The translations under genes were made by a program, and so were the position numbers. The notes beneath the pieces were generated by a model that made no database searches, was not told where the DNA came from, and saw only the letters and a program-made list of their open reading frames with translations. Positions 43,812-54,100 of a stretch of 64,000 nt of DNA are shown one piece after another. Position 1 is the first letter of the stretch; each line of letters opens with the position of its first letter. This DNA comes from Verrucomicrobiaceae bacterium (GTDB lineage: Bacteria; Verrucomicrobiota; Verrucomicrobiia; Verrucomicrobiales; Verrucomicrobiaceae): contig JADJPM010000001.1 of the NCBI GenBank assembly GCA_016713245.1, positions 372,001-436,000 on the forward strand. Direction: 5' to 3'.

Positions 43812-43940
43812 TCTATTGCAGCGATGGTTTTGCAGGCTTTGGCAGAGCGTGTCAGCTGGTGTCACTATCTCAGGAGGCCTGGATGAGGGCCAGCACTCCA
43901 GCGAGGGGCATGGAGACGACGAGGCTGGGTGGAGAGATGG

Positions 43941-43969
43941 TTGACAGCCTTGATCATCTTTCTTAGCTA
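43941..43969 (+). promoter_or_regulatory. Possible sigma-70 promoter of the first island gene
   Basis: TTGACA is at 43941-43946, followed by a 17-bp spacer and a weak -10 (TAGCTA). The ATG follows only 7 bp later, so the transcript would be almost leaderless. Confidence 0.35.
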
Positions 43970-43976
43970 TCCTCCG

Positions 43977-44237
43977 ATGAAGACAATCACACTCAACGAA
44001 CAGGAGTTGGCCATTCTTGGTCGGCAAGACCCCGAAACCGAAACCGACGGCGGCTGGCAAAGCCTACTGGTTGGCTTGCAAAAAGTGGTCCAAGATAATG
44101 GGGTCATTACCCTCACCGATACGCAGCTCGAACGCATTCCGCGCTACGCCTTCAACTATGGCAATGGAGGTTGGGAGGGGCGCTTGTTAGGCGTATTCGG
44201 GCGCACGCTTGGTCCCGGTCTTGACGGACACGTCTGA
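43977..44237 (+). CDS. Hypothetical island protein (86 residues)
   Basis: The ATG at 43977 was chosen over an upstream in-frame start because a TTGACA-type promoter lies just before it. The protein begins MKTITLNEQELAILGRQD, then a GGWQSLLVGLQKVVQDNGVI stretch that is helical, and an ERIPRYAFNYGNGGWEG segment. I do not recognise a family. Its 3' end overlaps the convergent methyltransferase gene by 51 bp. Being inside the island it may be cargo or a phage-like accessory protein. Confidence 0.55.
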   Translation: MKTITLNEQELAILGRQDPETETDGGWQSLLVGLQKVVQDNGVITLTDTQLERIPRYAFNYGNGGWEGRLLGVFGRTLGPGLDGHV

Positions 44238-44702
44238 GAACTTGATCTGACCGCGCCAGCCCTTGGCGATGTAAATAGCTCCGAGCTGAAAACCTGACTG
44301 CGGGAATTCGGGCGGCATCTCACACAGGCAGATTTCCTTCAAGCCAAAGCCAGCACTGTAGATGTCCCGTATGCGTGCCTTGGTCCATACATGATTGACT
44401 GTCATGAGGAACACGATGTTGTCTGCCACCTTCATACTGTGCTGGAGGAAGGCGCGTATCTGGCTCCAGGGCGGATTGGTCACAATCCAATCCACCGGCT
44501 GGTTCCAGTCAAAGAAGTCTCGTCCGTCTGTGATCTCACACCAGAATGCGCCAGGCATGTAGCGATGAAAATGGCCGCCAGCTCGGCACGGTTCCAATAT
44601 GCGCCCAGACGGCTTGAAGTGATCAACAATGCGCTTGGCAAGGTGAAGCGGCGTCTGAACGACATCATTGCTGACATAATCGCGATTGGGCTGGTATTTC
44701 AT
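44187..44702 (-). CDS. Putative adenine-specific DNA methyltransferase, phage-like
   Basis: The protein has 171 residues. It holds the catalytic NPPW motif (WIVTNPPWSQIRAF) of N6-adenine and N4-cytosine methyltransferases. An EPCRAGGHF segment stands in the place of the SAM-binding motif I and is atypical, since the usual sequence is closer to EPSAGDG. The length is short for a stand-alone modification enzyme, as in many phage-borne orphan methyltransferases. There is no restriction endonuclease gene. Activity is uncertain because of the altered motif I. Confidence 0.7.
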   Translation of the reverse strand: MKYQPNRDYVSNDVVQTPLHLAKRIVDHFKPSGRILEPCRAGGHFHRYMPGAFWCEITDGRDFFDWNQPVDWIVTNPPWSQIRAFLQHSMKVADNIVFLMTVNHVWTKARIRDIYSAGFGLKEICLCEMPPEFPQSGFQLGAIYIAKGWRGQIKFSDVSVKTGTKRAPEYA

Positions 44703-44747
44703 GGCCCGCGTAAGTACTTCACCATTGGTTAAAGTACACCACTTTTT

Positions 44748-45047
44748 TTATGGTGGCCGCAAAAAAGCCGTCTTCGCGGGGTCATCAACATCAGTGATCT
44801 CAGCCTCATCCAGATCAATTACGGTGTGACATTCCAGCTCATAAGCAACAAGCGGATCGTCAACTGGGAAAACGTCCGCCGCCTCAACCATCACAAACAA
44901 CCGCGGGCGGTGTCCGTCAGGTGCCTCTCCCCATTCCAAGATGATCTGATAGCTGGATTCATCCTGTATGGCGTCAAACACTTGTGGAAGAGTGATGCCA
45001 TGCAGCCGCACTGGAATGCGGCATCTTAAAACGCTGTCGGGGAGCAT
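44748..45047 (-). CDS. Hypothetical acidic island protein (99 residues)
   Basis: The frame starts with ATG at 45047 and ends 45 bp before the methyltransferase gene on the same strand, so they may be co-transcribed. The sequence is acidic (DLDEAEITDVDD near the C-terminus) with a hydrophobic segment RPRLFVMVEAADVFPVD. I do not recognise a family. Acidic small proteins in islands often inhibit or mimic DNA, but nothing supports that here beyond composition. Confidence 0.5.
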   Translation of the reverse strand: MLPDSVLRCRIPVRLHGITLPQVFDAIQDESSYQIILEWGEAPDGHRPRLFVMVEAADVFPVDDPLVAYELECHTVIDLDEAEITDVDDPAKTAFLRPP

Positions 45048-45091
45048 AGGAGATCATTCAACACTTCGAAGTCGAACCCGCAAGAGCCGAG

Positions 45092-45337
45092 CTAACGGAT
45101 TAGCAAGGTCTTGATCTCGAATCGGATGCAGTAGCCTCCAAAGGGGAGGCCGCCCTGCTGCTCAATATAAGGCCCGCATTTCGGCGGTGTTGGAGAATCA
45201 GTGGATCGGGCGGTGAAGGTGTGCTGGCAGACGGCGCAGGCGAATTCGTGGGCAGCGCTACCTTTGCCATACGTCCGCCCGATCCACTTCCGGAGGCTCA
45301 GCTCCTCGCTGTTGCGGGGCGGGATGCTTTCCTCTAT
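45092..45337 (-). pseudogene. Cys-rich remnant gene in the island
   Basis: A stop-to-stop frame of about 81 residues reads ESIPPRNSEELSLRKWIGRT, then HEFACAVCQHTFTAR, KCGPYIEQQGGLPFGG and YCIRFEIKTLLIR. The pattern (CxxC, then later Cys) looks like a zinc-ribbon coding sequence. There is no ATG, GTG or TTG start in the open part, so it is probably truncated at its 5' end or frameshifted. Confidence 0.4.
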
Positions 45338-45564
45338 TCAGGTGCAAGGCGGATAATCTTAAGGCTGGACCGCTGCACATGCCGTCCATTAACCCGACCC
45401 AGTTCGAACTGTCAGGTGATCGTCCCTTTCTTCGTCTTTCGAGGCCGAACTTTCACCCGACCATGCTGCCGCCGAAGTCACGCGCGTGTCACGCCTAAGA
45501 TGCGCTTTCGAGCACGTCCGAGAATTCCTGCGCCTTTCTCTCCCCTCTTGTCGCCGTCGTTAAG

Positions 45565-45649
45565 TGGTGCCTGAGACAGGACTCGAACCTGCACTGATTT
45601 CTCAACCAGATCCTAAGTCTGGCGCGTCTACCAATTCCGCCACTCAGGC
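45565..45649 (-). tRNA. tRNA-Leu (anticodon UAG)
   Basis: On the minus strand the acceptor stem GCCTGAG pairs with CTCAGGC, the anticodon loop is CTTAGGA inside a CCAGA/TCTGG stem, and the CCA end is encoded. The anticodon is UAG, reading CUA leucine codons. A long variable arm is present, as expected for tRNA-Leu. Its 3' end is duplicated at 43788-43811. Confidence 0.95.
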
Positions 45650-45701
45650 ATGTTTGAGAAGCGCATCGAGTTTCCGCATCTCCAGCAAAGCTGCAACGGG
45701 A

Positions 45702-47442
45702 TTATCCAACGATGATGCCCTTGGCCTTGCGCTCTTTCTCGCGTTCGAGGAGCGGGATCTTCTCGGCGGTTTCGAGGACTTGGGTGCCGAGATCGCCGAT
45801 TTTGGAGAAGGTAAGACCTTCGAGAGCGGGAATTTCGGCGGCGAGGAGGGCGAAGACATCTTCAACGGTATGGATGCCATTCGAGCCGCCGAGGGCGACG
45901 ATGAGGTCGCGGAGGATTTCCCAGGTGTCGCGGGCGTTGCCGGGGGCTTTGACGGCCTTGTTGAGGCGCTGGAGGCGGCCGGTGACGTTGATCATGCTGC
46001 CGCGCTTCTCGGCGTAGGCGGTGCCGGGGAGGACGACGTGGCTGAGTTCGGCGCTGGCATTGGCCAGAAGGTGCAGAGTGGCGATGAAGGGCACTTTTTC
46101 GAGGTCACGCTGCGCAAAGCCGACTTTGAGCAAATTCTCGCCGAGGGCCAAAACACCGCGAAGGAGGCCGCGGGACATCTTTTCCTGAATGTCGGCCAGT
46201 TTGGAGCCGGGTTCGATGCCGAGGATGAGTTTGGCTCCGTTGGTGTTCGGATTGAGGTCGTCGGCGCGGAGGTAGTTATCGGAGCCGCCGGTGCGGGGGA
46301 TGACATCGACATTCGTGGTGCCGAGCTGGGCAGCGAGGTGCTTCACGAAGAAAAGCTCTTCGTTGGTCATGCGGGCGCTGGCGATGATGGCGATCTCCTC
46401 GCCCTTTTTGCCTGCGAGAGCGGTGGCGATGGTGTTGAGCGCGGTTTTCCAGCTCGCGATCTCGTGTTTGCCGCCGGTTTTGACCATCGGGTCGGTGAGG
46501 CGGAACTCGCTGTTCACGAAGTGGAAGTCGAGACGGCCGCTGTCGCACATCCAGGTGGAGTTGACGTCGTTGTTGTCGCGTGGTGTTTGACGATAAATCG
46601 TGTCGCCACGGGCACCGATCTCCATGTTGCAACCGCGGCCGCAGCCGGTGCAGATGCTGTTTGTTTCCGTGAGGAACCACACGCGCTGCTGGAAGCGGAA
46701 ATCGGTGCTGGTCAAAGCGCCGACGGGGCAGATATCGACGGTGTTGAGCGAGTAGTTGTGCTCCAAACGCTTGCCGGGATGCACGGCGAGGGTGGTGTGG
46801 CTGCCGCGTTCGGTGAAGCCGAGCACGGGCTCGTCGGCGATCTCGGCGGTGAAGCGGATGCAGCGGCTGCACATGATGCAGCGCTCGTCATCGAGGCGCA
46901 CACGCGGGCCGATATCGACGTTCTTGGGCTTCTTGACCTTGTCTTCGCGGAAGCGGCTCTCGCCTTTGCCGTGCTCGACGCTGAACTCCTGCAGGCGGCA
47001 TTCGCCGGCCTGGTCGCAGATGGGGCAATCGAGAGGGTGATTGATGAGGAGGAACTCCATCACGCCTTTGCGGCATTCCTGTGTGAGGGTGCTTTCGGTG
47101 CGGATGCCCATGCCTTCGGCGACGGTGTTTGGCGCAGGCGATGACGGGGCGTGGCATCCAGCCAATCTTCGGCATGCCGTGCTCGTCTTTCTCCGGCTCA
47201 GTGCCCGGAGCGGGACGAGGCGGCATACCCATTTCGACGAGGCACATGCGGCAATTGCCGGGGGAGGAGAGCTTCGGGTGGTAGCAGTAGTGCGGGACTT
47301 CGGCCTTGGCCTGCTTGCACGCTTCGATCATGCGCGTGCCTTTGGGGAACTTGTGCCAGACGCCGTCGATCTGCACGTTCACAAGGTCGGCAGGAGGGGG
47401 CGGCGCGGCGGCAGGGGCGGGAGCTTCAGCGGGAGCGGGCAT
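45702..47442 (-). pseudogene. nuoG: NADH-quinone oxidoreductase subunit G, with an apparent one-base frameshift
   Basis: The first part (start 47442) has a proline-alanine leader, then the 2Fe-2S ligand region VPHYCYHPKLSSPGNCRMCL and GWMPRPVIACA. The second frame continues with EGMGIRTESTLTQECRKGVM, CPICDQAGEC, CIMCSRCIRF, VDICPVGAL and a molybdopterin-type domain ending LEREKERKAKGIIVG. The frames join if one of three T bases at 47128-47130 is removed (giving Ala-Asn-Thr-Val-Ala-Glu). NuoG carries iron-sulphur clusters in the peripheral arm of complex I and passes electrons from NADH. Its essential role makes a sequence error more likely than a true pseudogene. A tRNA-Leu gene lies 53 bp downstream. 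Confidence 0.85.
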
Positions 47443-48076
47443 GAGCGAAGGGGAAAAAGGGGGAAGACTGGCCGATTATCGGAGCGCGAGGTGGAGCGGC
47501 AACCCGATTTTGTGAAAAGTTTCACAAACTAGCCAAGCATGGATGCTGGGGCAACGCTGCCCTCGCTTAACTCGCTTTGCGAAGCGCACAAAGTGGTTGC
47601 TTTAACTCAAACAAACGGGGCGATTGAAAGGGGGTATCCCAACAGTTCGACATCAAGCGCCAAGAGGCAGGTGAGGGCACCTTGAAGGAATAGCGGCGAA
47701 TCCAGAACGTATCGGCAACCTCGGTTGTGAGGTGTAGTGGAATGGACAAGAAACCACCAACGGCACCTTAGACCGGCTCTCAAAATGTCTGTCCAATTCC
47801 CGGCGGCGGGGCAGCCTCATTGGCGGCGTCATCCACTCATCAGCTATTGCCCCAATAGCTCCCTCGCTCGTTCCTTGTCACTGAGCCCCTCTCGTGGCTC
47901 TGCGATCGTTTCTGACATTCTCTCTGAGAAACGGTCTGGCCTGCATTTCTTAAACTTGGGTGCTTCTCGGCGGCTTTGTGACGCGGAATTCCGATTCCAA
48001 GAAGAGGCGTCGTCTCGGAATCGGAACTCCGCGCTACATAACGCGTCTCGTCAGCCTGTGACCACTTATGACGGAT
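47443..48076. other. Intergenic region with one hairpin and no supported gene
   Basis: About 630 bp separate the nuoG start from the autotransporter terminator. No open frame shows family features. A palindrome lies at 47982-48033. The rest has no recognised regulatory element. Confidence 0.5.
47982..48033. repeat. Palindromic GCGGAATTCCGATTCC-type hairpin
   Basis: The arm at 47982-47998 and its complement at 48017-48033 match with one mismatch, around an 18-bp loop. It resembles REP-like dispersed hairpins found between genes in these genomes. Confidence 0.7.
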
Positions 48077-48109
48077 AAAAAAAGGGGGCAGTGCGTTAGC
48101 ACTGCCCCC
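48077..48109 (-). terminator. Rho-independent terminator of the autotransporter gene
   Basis: The stem GGGGGCAGTGC (48084-48094) pairs with GCACTGCCCCC (48099-48109) around a GTTA loop; on the minus strand seven T bases follow. It starts about 30 bp after the stop at 48142. Confidence 0.9.
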
Positions 48110-48141
48110 CGAGGAGTAAACTGATCAGCTACTCTATTGGA

Positions 48142-51100
48142 TTAGAAGCTGTAGCCCATGCGCAGTCCGAAGTAGTGAGCCTGGACGGAATCGCGGAAGA
48201 ACTGGCCTTGATAGTTAAGCAACAGTCCAAGGTTCGGGGTGAACTGGAAGTTCACACCAGCACCGGCCGACATATAATCCTGACCAATGTTTTGTTGGTT
48301 GGAAGTGGAGGTGAAGGGCTGATTGATCAAGCTCACGCTGGTTGCATCGTTGTAGTCCATGTTCTGGCGCTCGTAGGCCAGACGGAGTTGGGCGGTGATC
48401 TTAGCGAAGTCGGTGTTAACCTTCTTGCTCACGCTCCAACCCACACGGGTGATCAGAGAGTCATAGTTACGGGAGTTGTAACGGAGGGCGGCGAGGCCTC
48501 CCGAGGTTTCACTGTAACCATCCACAGTGGCGTGCATGTAATCGACTCCGGCGAAGGGGCCAGTGACCAGGGTGTTGTCCTGGAAACGAAGGTTCCAACC
48601 GGTGTTGAACTGCAGAGCGTGTGTCTGAGCATCCGTTTTACCCTGAGCAATCGGGAAGCCGATTGGATCGCGAGCTGTATCGATGTCGAAGCTGCCGAAG
48701 CTGTAGAGCAAGTCAGCCCAGAAGGACTTACGGACGTAGGATCCATAAGCGCTGAGAGAGATACCGGACATCTCCAACTTACCAACGTTGTTGGTGTAAT
48801 GTTGACGGGACTCAAGCCAATTGGCGGCGAAGCCAAGGGTGAAGTTATTGCCAATGGCGCGCTCAAGGCCAAAACCAGCGGTCCAAGTATCGGACTCGAA
48901 GCCGGCCTGCTGAGCACCAATGGCACTGATTTTCACGTCGGTGTAGTTGGCGTTGATGAAGGTCTGCCACTCAGGGGAGTCGCTGGCGACAACCGGAGTG
49001 ACGGACTTGGAGGATTTACCACTGTCACCTTCACCGTATTCGACGCCGAAGTCCATGGAGGCCTGGAGGCTGCCGTCGTATCCACGCTCGCCATAGCCAG
49101 CGCGAAGGAAGAACAGGCGACCATTCACATCCGAAAGCATGCCTTGAGCGGCAGCCATCACGGACTGACCTTGGATATTGGCCATCTGGAGACCGGTGAC
49201 GGTTTCGATGACGGTGTAGATACCGGAGGTCTGGTTGAAGTTACCAACCTGGGTGGCGGTGAGGCCGAGGGCTGCATCATTCAGACCGAGGGTGCCGACG
49301 ATGACGCCTTCGTTGACGCCGTTGGCGTCGGAGTCATTGTTGATGAGCAGCCAAGCGTCACCACCGGTGAAGCCAACCAAGGAGTTTGGATTGCCGATCA
49401 CAAGGGTTCCGCCATTGGTCGCGTCGAGCGTGCCAATGAGGTTCAGGTTGTCGGAGGTGCCATTACCTGGGCCTCCGTTGAAGCCCTGACCCACGCCGGA
49501 CAGGATGTCCACAGCGAGCACACTGCCCAAGCCCATGTTGATGGCGCCAGTGCCGGAAGTGCCGATGGTCAGCACCTGGCCGACGAGCGGCAAGATGCCA
49601 GCGATGTTAGCATTGCCCACGCTAATGGTTCCAAGGTTGTTCACCGACTGATTATTAGCCAGACGGATGTTACCAGCGCCGGACAGGACGGAGTTCGCAG
49701 CGATGGAGTAATTGGCTCCGCCGATGTGGCTACCCAGCACATTGAGAGTTCCCGCCGTGATGGTGGTGGTTCCCGTGTAGGCATTGAGACCCGTGAGGGT
49801 GGTGCGGCCAGTGCCGTTCTGCTGCAGGCTGATCGCGTTGGAGATCACTCCGCTCAGGGTATTGTTGTTGAGGGAGTTCACATTGACTGTGCCGGTCCCC
49901 GCAGTGGAGGAGATGTTATTAGCAAGGGCATTGCCATTGGTGTTGATGATGGTGAGCGTAGAGCCGTTGTTCATGCAGCGACCGCGCCGACACCAATCGA
50001 ACCAATCTGCGGTGTAGGAGGAACCGTCACGATCGGTGCAATACCGATCTGGAGGGTTCCGCCGTTGACCGTGGTCGTGCCAGCGTAGTTGTTGTTAGCG
50101 CCCGTCAGGATGAAGGTAGTTGCACCTTCCTTGACGAGGTTGCTTGTACCAGCGCCCGTGATCTGACCGTTGAAGGTCGTGGATGCGCTAGCACCAGTGA
50201 ACAAGGTCTGTCCATTGAGCTGGACTGTGCCGCCCGCTGGGTTACCCACAGCAGTAGGTAGGCTGGCAAGACTTCCAATTCGCTCGCTGCTGATCAGCGT
50301 CAGCGTGCCGGGGCTGCTGACGGTGACGTTCACGGTGTCCGCGATAGCCAGACCATTTTGAAGCTCCAAGACTCCACCATTGACCGCCACGGTTCCCGTG
50401 AAGGTGTTGGTGCCGCTAAGGCGCTGGGTGCTGGTGCCATCTTTGACGAGGCTGCCCAAGCCACCGATGTTACCGGCGAAGTTGGCATTGTTGGTGCCAT
50501 TTGCAGGTGCTGCAGCTGTGTTGAAGCCGATTGTGAGCGTCTGATTGTTGCCAATGTTGACGGTCGAAGCGGCAATCGGCCCCGCAGCGGCAATGCCTGC
50601 CAGAGACGAGATGTTCTGGCTGGCAATGATGCTCAGGCTAGAGCCACCGTTACCAACAAGGTCATCCATCGTGACCGAGGTGCGGTCATTCAGGTTGACG
50701 TTGGCAGAACCAGGAAGAGCACTGGCCACATTGGCATTCACACCACCAACAAGACCATTGGTCGTGCGGATGAAGGTCGGACCGAAGTAGGTGTTGGCGG
50801 CGTTCAGATCCGCCAAGGTGTTGGTGACCACGAGATCGGAATTGAAGAATCCGGCGTTCCGTTGTAGGTGTTGTTACCATTGAGGGTCGTGGCGACTGCC
50901 TGCTGTTTCACAAGGGCACCGTTGCCGCTGATGAGATTGCCATAGGCGGCCTGATTGCCGTCGAGGACGAGAGTGCCGTTGTTGACGATGTTGCCATTGC
51001 CGAGTGCGCCACCAGCACCACCATTGCCAAGCTGGAGAGTTCCCGCAGCGATGGTGGTGGTTCCAGCGAAGCCAGCGTTGTTACCCGTGAGGATCACTGT

Positions 51101-54100
51101 GCCTGCACCGCTCTGATTGAGCTGAGTAGAAGCGCCACCGACGATGTTTCCACCGAGAGTGTTTGTGGCTCCTGCAGCAACCAAGGTGTTCAGGGTGGCC
51201 GCGCCAGCGCCATTCAGATTCACATTGTTGTTGAAAGCACCGCCGTTAGGAAGGTTGACAGCCAGAGTGGCTGTTCCATTCACGGCAACCGGGCCAGCGC
51301 CGTTGGAGGCAAAGATGCTGGTGTTCAGGGTGGTGCCGTCACCAATCTGAAGGATGCCGGTGTTGACGGTGGTGAGACCGTTGTAGGTGTTGTTGCCGGT
51401 GAGGATCGTGCGTCCGGTGCCGTTCATCGTGAAGGTGCCACCGTTGGTGCCGCCGTTTTGAAGGAGGTTACCGCTGATGGTCTGGACGTTCGCGGAGCTG
51501 GCGATGATGATGCCGGCGTTCGCGATGTTGACCGTGCTGCCGAAGGTGCCGTTAGCGCCCAGGTTGATGTTGAGCGTGGCGGCGTTGGCCAGATTGACCG
51601 TGCTACCGGCGGCGATGGAACCACCGACGCCATTACCGACCTGAAGGGTGCCGGCGTTGATGTTGGTCGGACCCGTGTAAAGGTTCGTGTTGGTCAGAAT
51701 GGTGGTGCCTGCACCCAGCTGGGTGTAACCACCGGTGCCAAGAATCGGACCAGCAATGATGTTGGTGATTCCGGCCTGGCTGATGCCACGGACGGCGGTA
51801 CCAACCACCGTGAAGACAGTGTTATTGAAGGTGTTCGCATCCGTGACCAAGCCAATCACGGCCGTGTTGGTGAGATTGATGTCGAGATTCCCCGCGTTCA
51901 CGAAGACAAGGCTGGGGCCGAGCTTGGACACGAGGTTCGCGTCTCCGGCCACATTGGCATTACCAACCTGAAGGACGCCACCATTGATCGTGGTGAAGCC
52001 GGTGTAGGTGCTGTTGCCCGTGAGGGTCTGGCGGCTGTTGCCGTCCTTGAACAACTGACCGGTGCCGTTGATGACACCTTTGAAGACTGGGCCGGTATTG
52101 GAACCGTTGTCAGCGAGCGCACCGCCAGCGATTGCGGCGTTGAAGCCAGGCGTTCCGAGATTGGTGCCGATGGTGAGATTGAAGGCCCCAAGATTGATGG
52201 CCGACGCATTGTTTTCACCAGCAAGCCATTGGACGGCTTGGTTGCCACCAAAGTTCAAGGTCGAAGCGGCGTTGCTGTTGGTCGCGCCAACAGGAGGAAC
52301 GGGATAAGCGGCCACATTGGTGAAGGGAGCAGCACCATTGGCATCCATCACGAGAGCGGTGCGAGTGGCGGCATTGCCACCATCACCCACCAAGGAAGGA
52401 AGAGCGCCAGCGGCATTCGCGTTGACCTGAGCACCGTTGTTGATCCAGGTGACGCCAAGGTAGTTGTTGGCGACGGCCAAGTTGGTCACGCCGGTGGTGT
52501 AAAGCACATCCGAGTTGAACGAGCCAGGGGCACCGCCAGTGATGGGGGCGGTGTTGATGTTGACGGTGCCAGAATTCGCGAGGCTAGCCCCTGCGTTCGG
52601 GTTACCGATGACGAGATTCGTTCCGGTCTTGTTGATGCCACCGGTGAAGTTCAAGGTGTTGCCTTGGCCAGCGGTGATGAAGGAGCTACCACCAACGACG
52701 GCAGGGACAACGGTCACCGGGCCATTCACAGTGGCATTGCCACCAGCGACCACAGCGATGTTTCCAAGAGCGCCAGTACCAGGATTAAAGCCTGCACCGG
52801 TGATGGTGATCGGCTCAGCGCCGGTGAAGGCACCGTTCTGAAGAAGGATCGTTCCGTTGGGGTTAACCACGGTGTTGCCAGCATTCGAGCCGAAGGGCGT
52901 GCCAGCAGCGTTGTTGTTACCAACAAGGACAATGCCGTTGTTGATCACTGTCTGTCCTACGTAGGTGTTGGCGTTGTTGATCTGGAGGGTTCCAGTGCCT
53001 TCCTTCGTGAATCCATTGTTGTTAACACCCGAAGAAATCACGCCGGTGATGTTCAGATGGGGGGAAGCAGCAACGGCGTTGCCGACAGCGATGCCTGCGG
53101 AAGGATTGACCGTGATGGTACGAGAGCCAGCCGCGCCGCCGAGGGTGAGGTTGTCATTGATGACGGCAGGAACGGCAGCCGCATTGGTCGCGACGGCATT
53201 GCCGGTGAGGACTGTGCTGCCAGCACCAACGACGGTGCCAAGCTGTCCAGCGGTCATGTTGAGGTCAGTGATGGTGAGGGTGCCTGCACCAGTGACCGAG
53301 CCGGAGGTGATGGTCAGGTTGTTGATCGTCTCGTTGTTGCCGTTACGATTGAGACGGCCATCGGCTGCGATGATGACGTTGGAGCTATTGATGATCTGGT
53401 CAGCTGCGTTGAGCTGGACGGTGGCGCTGTTGGCAGCACCCACGGTGTCACCAATGTTGAGATTGCCCGCGATGGCGTTCACACTAGCGTTCTTACCAAG
53501 GCCGAGCGTGCCGTCGTTGACGGTGGTCAAGCCGGTGTAGGTATTGGCAGCCGCGCCGCCAGTGAAGTTCACTGTGCCCGTGCCAACTTTGGTGAAGGTG
53601 CTGGCACCACCTGTGACAGCGCCATTGAGGGTGATCGCACCATTGCTCGTGCCGACGACGGAGTTACCACTGAGGTTAACCGTTCCAGTAACCTGGGAAG
53701 CAGCTGCATTGGTGTTGATGAGGACGCCAGCACCCGAGCCAGCGCCAGTGATGTCGAGGTTCTCGGTGATCGACTGGCCATTAAGGTCAAGAATGGCGTT
53801 GTTGGCGACGGTGGTGGTGCTGCCCGCGAAATTTCCAAGAGCATTGTTGTTGGCAAGCTGAACGGTGCCCGCCGTGACATTGGTAGCACCTTGGTAACCG
53901 TTATTGCCACTGACGATGATCGTCTGACCGGCCTTGCTGTAGGTGATGCCATTGGCTCCATTCAGGGTGGAATCAAGGGTGAAACCTGTGCCCGCAGCGC
54001 CGATGGTGAGGAGGGTGTTGAGATTGACGGTGCCGGGTCCTGTGACGCGAGCGATCGTTTCCGCAGCGTTCACATTCAGAGTGGTGCCACCGGAAAGGGT

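Larger units (their letters stand above)
43788..45588. mobile_element. Small (~1.8 kb) genomic island at tRNA-Leu
   Basis: The island lies against the 3' end of tRNA-Leu and is bounded by a 24-bp direct repeat of that end. It carries four candidate genes: an 86-residue protein, a DNA methyltransferase, a 99-residue protein and a Cys-rich remnant. It contains no integrase, so it is probably a remnant or a satellite moved by another element. Base composition looks lower in GC than its neighbours, and codon use differs. Confidence 0.72.

Noticed and set aside
47737..48078. A 113-residue frame before the autotransporter terminator
   Set aside because: It runs through a palindromic hairpin and has no recognisable features.
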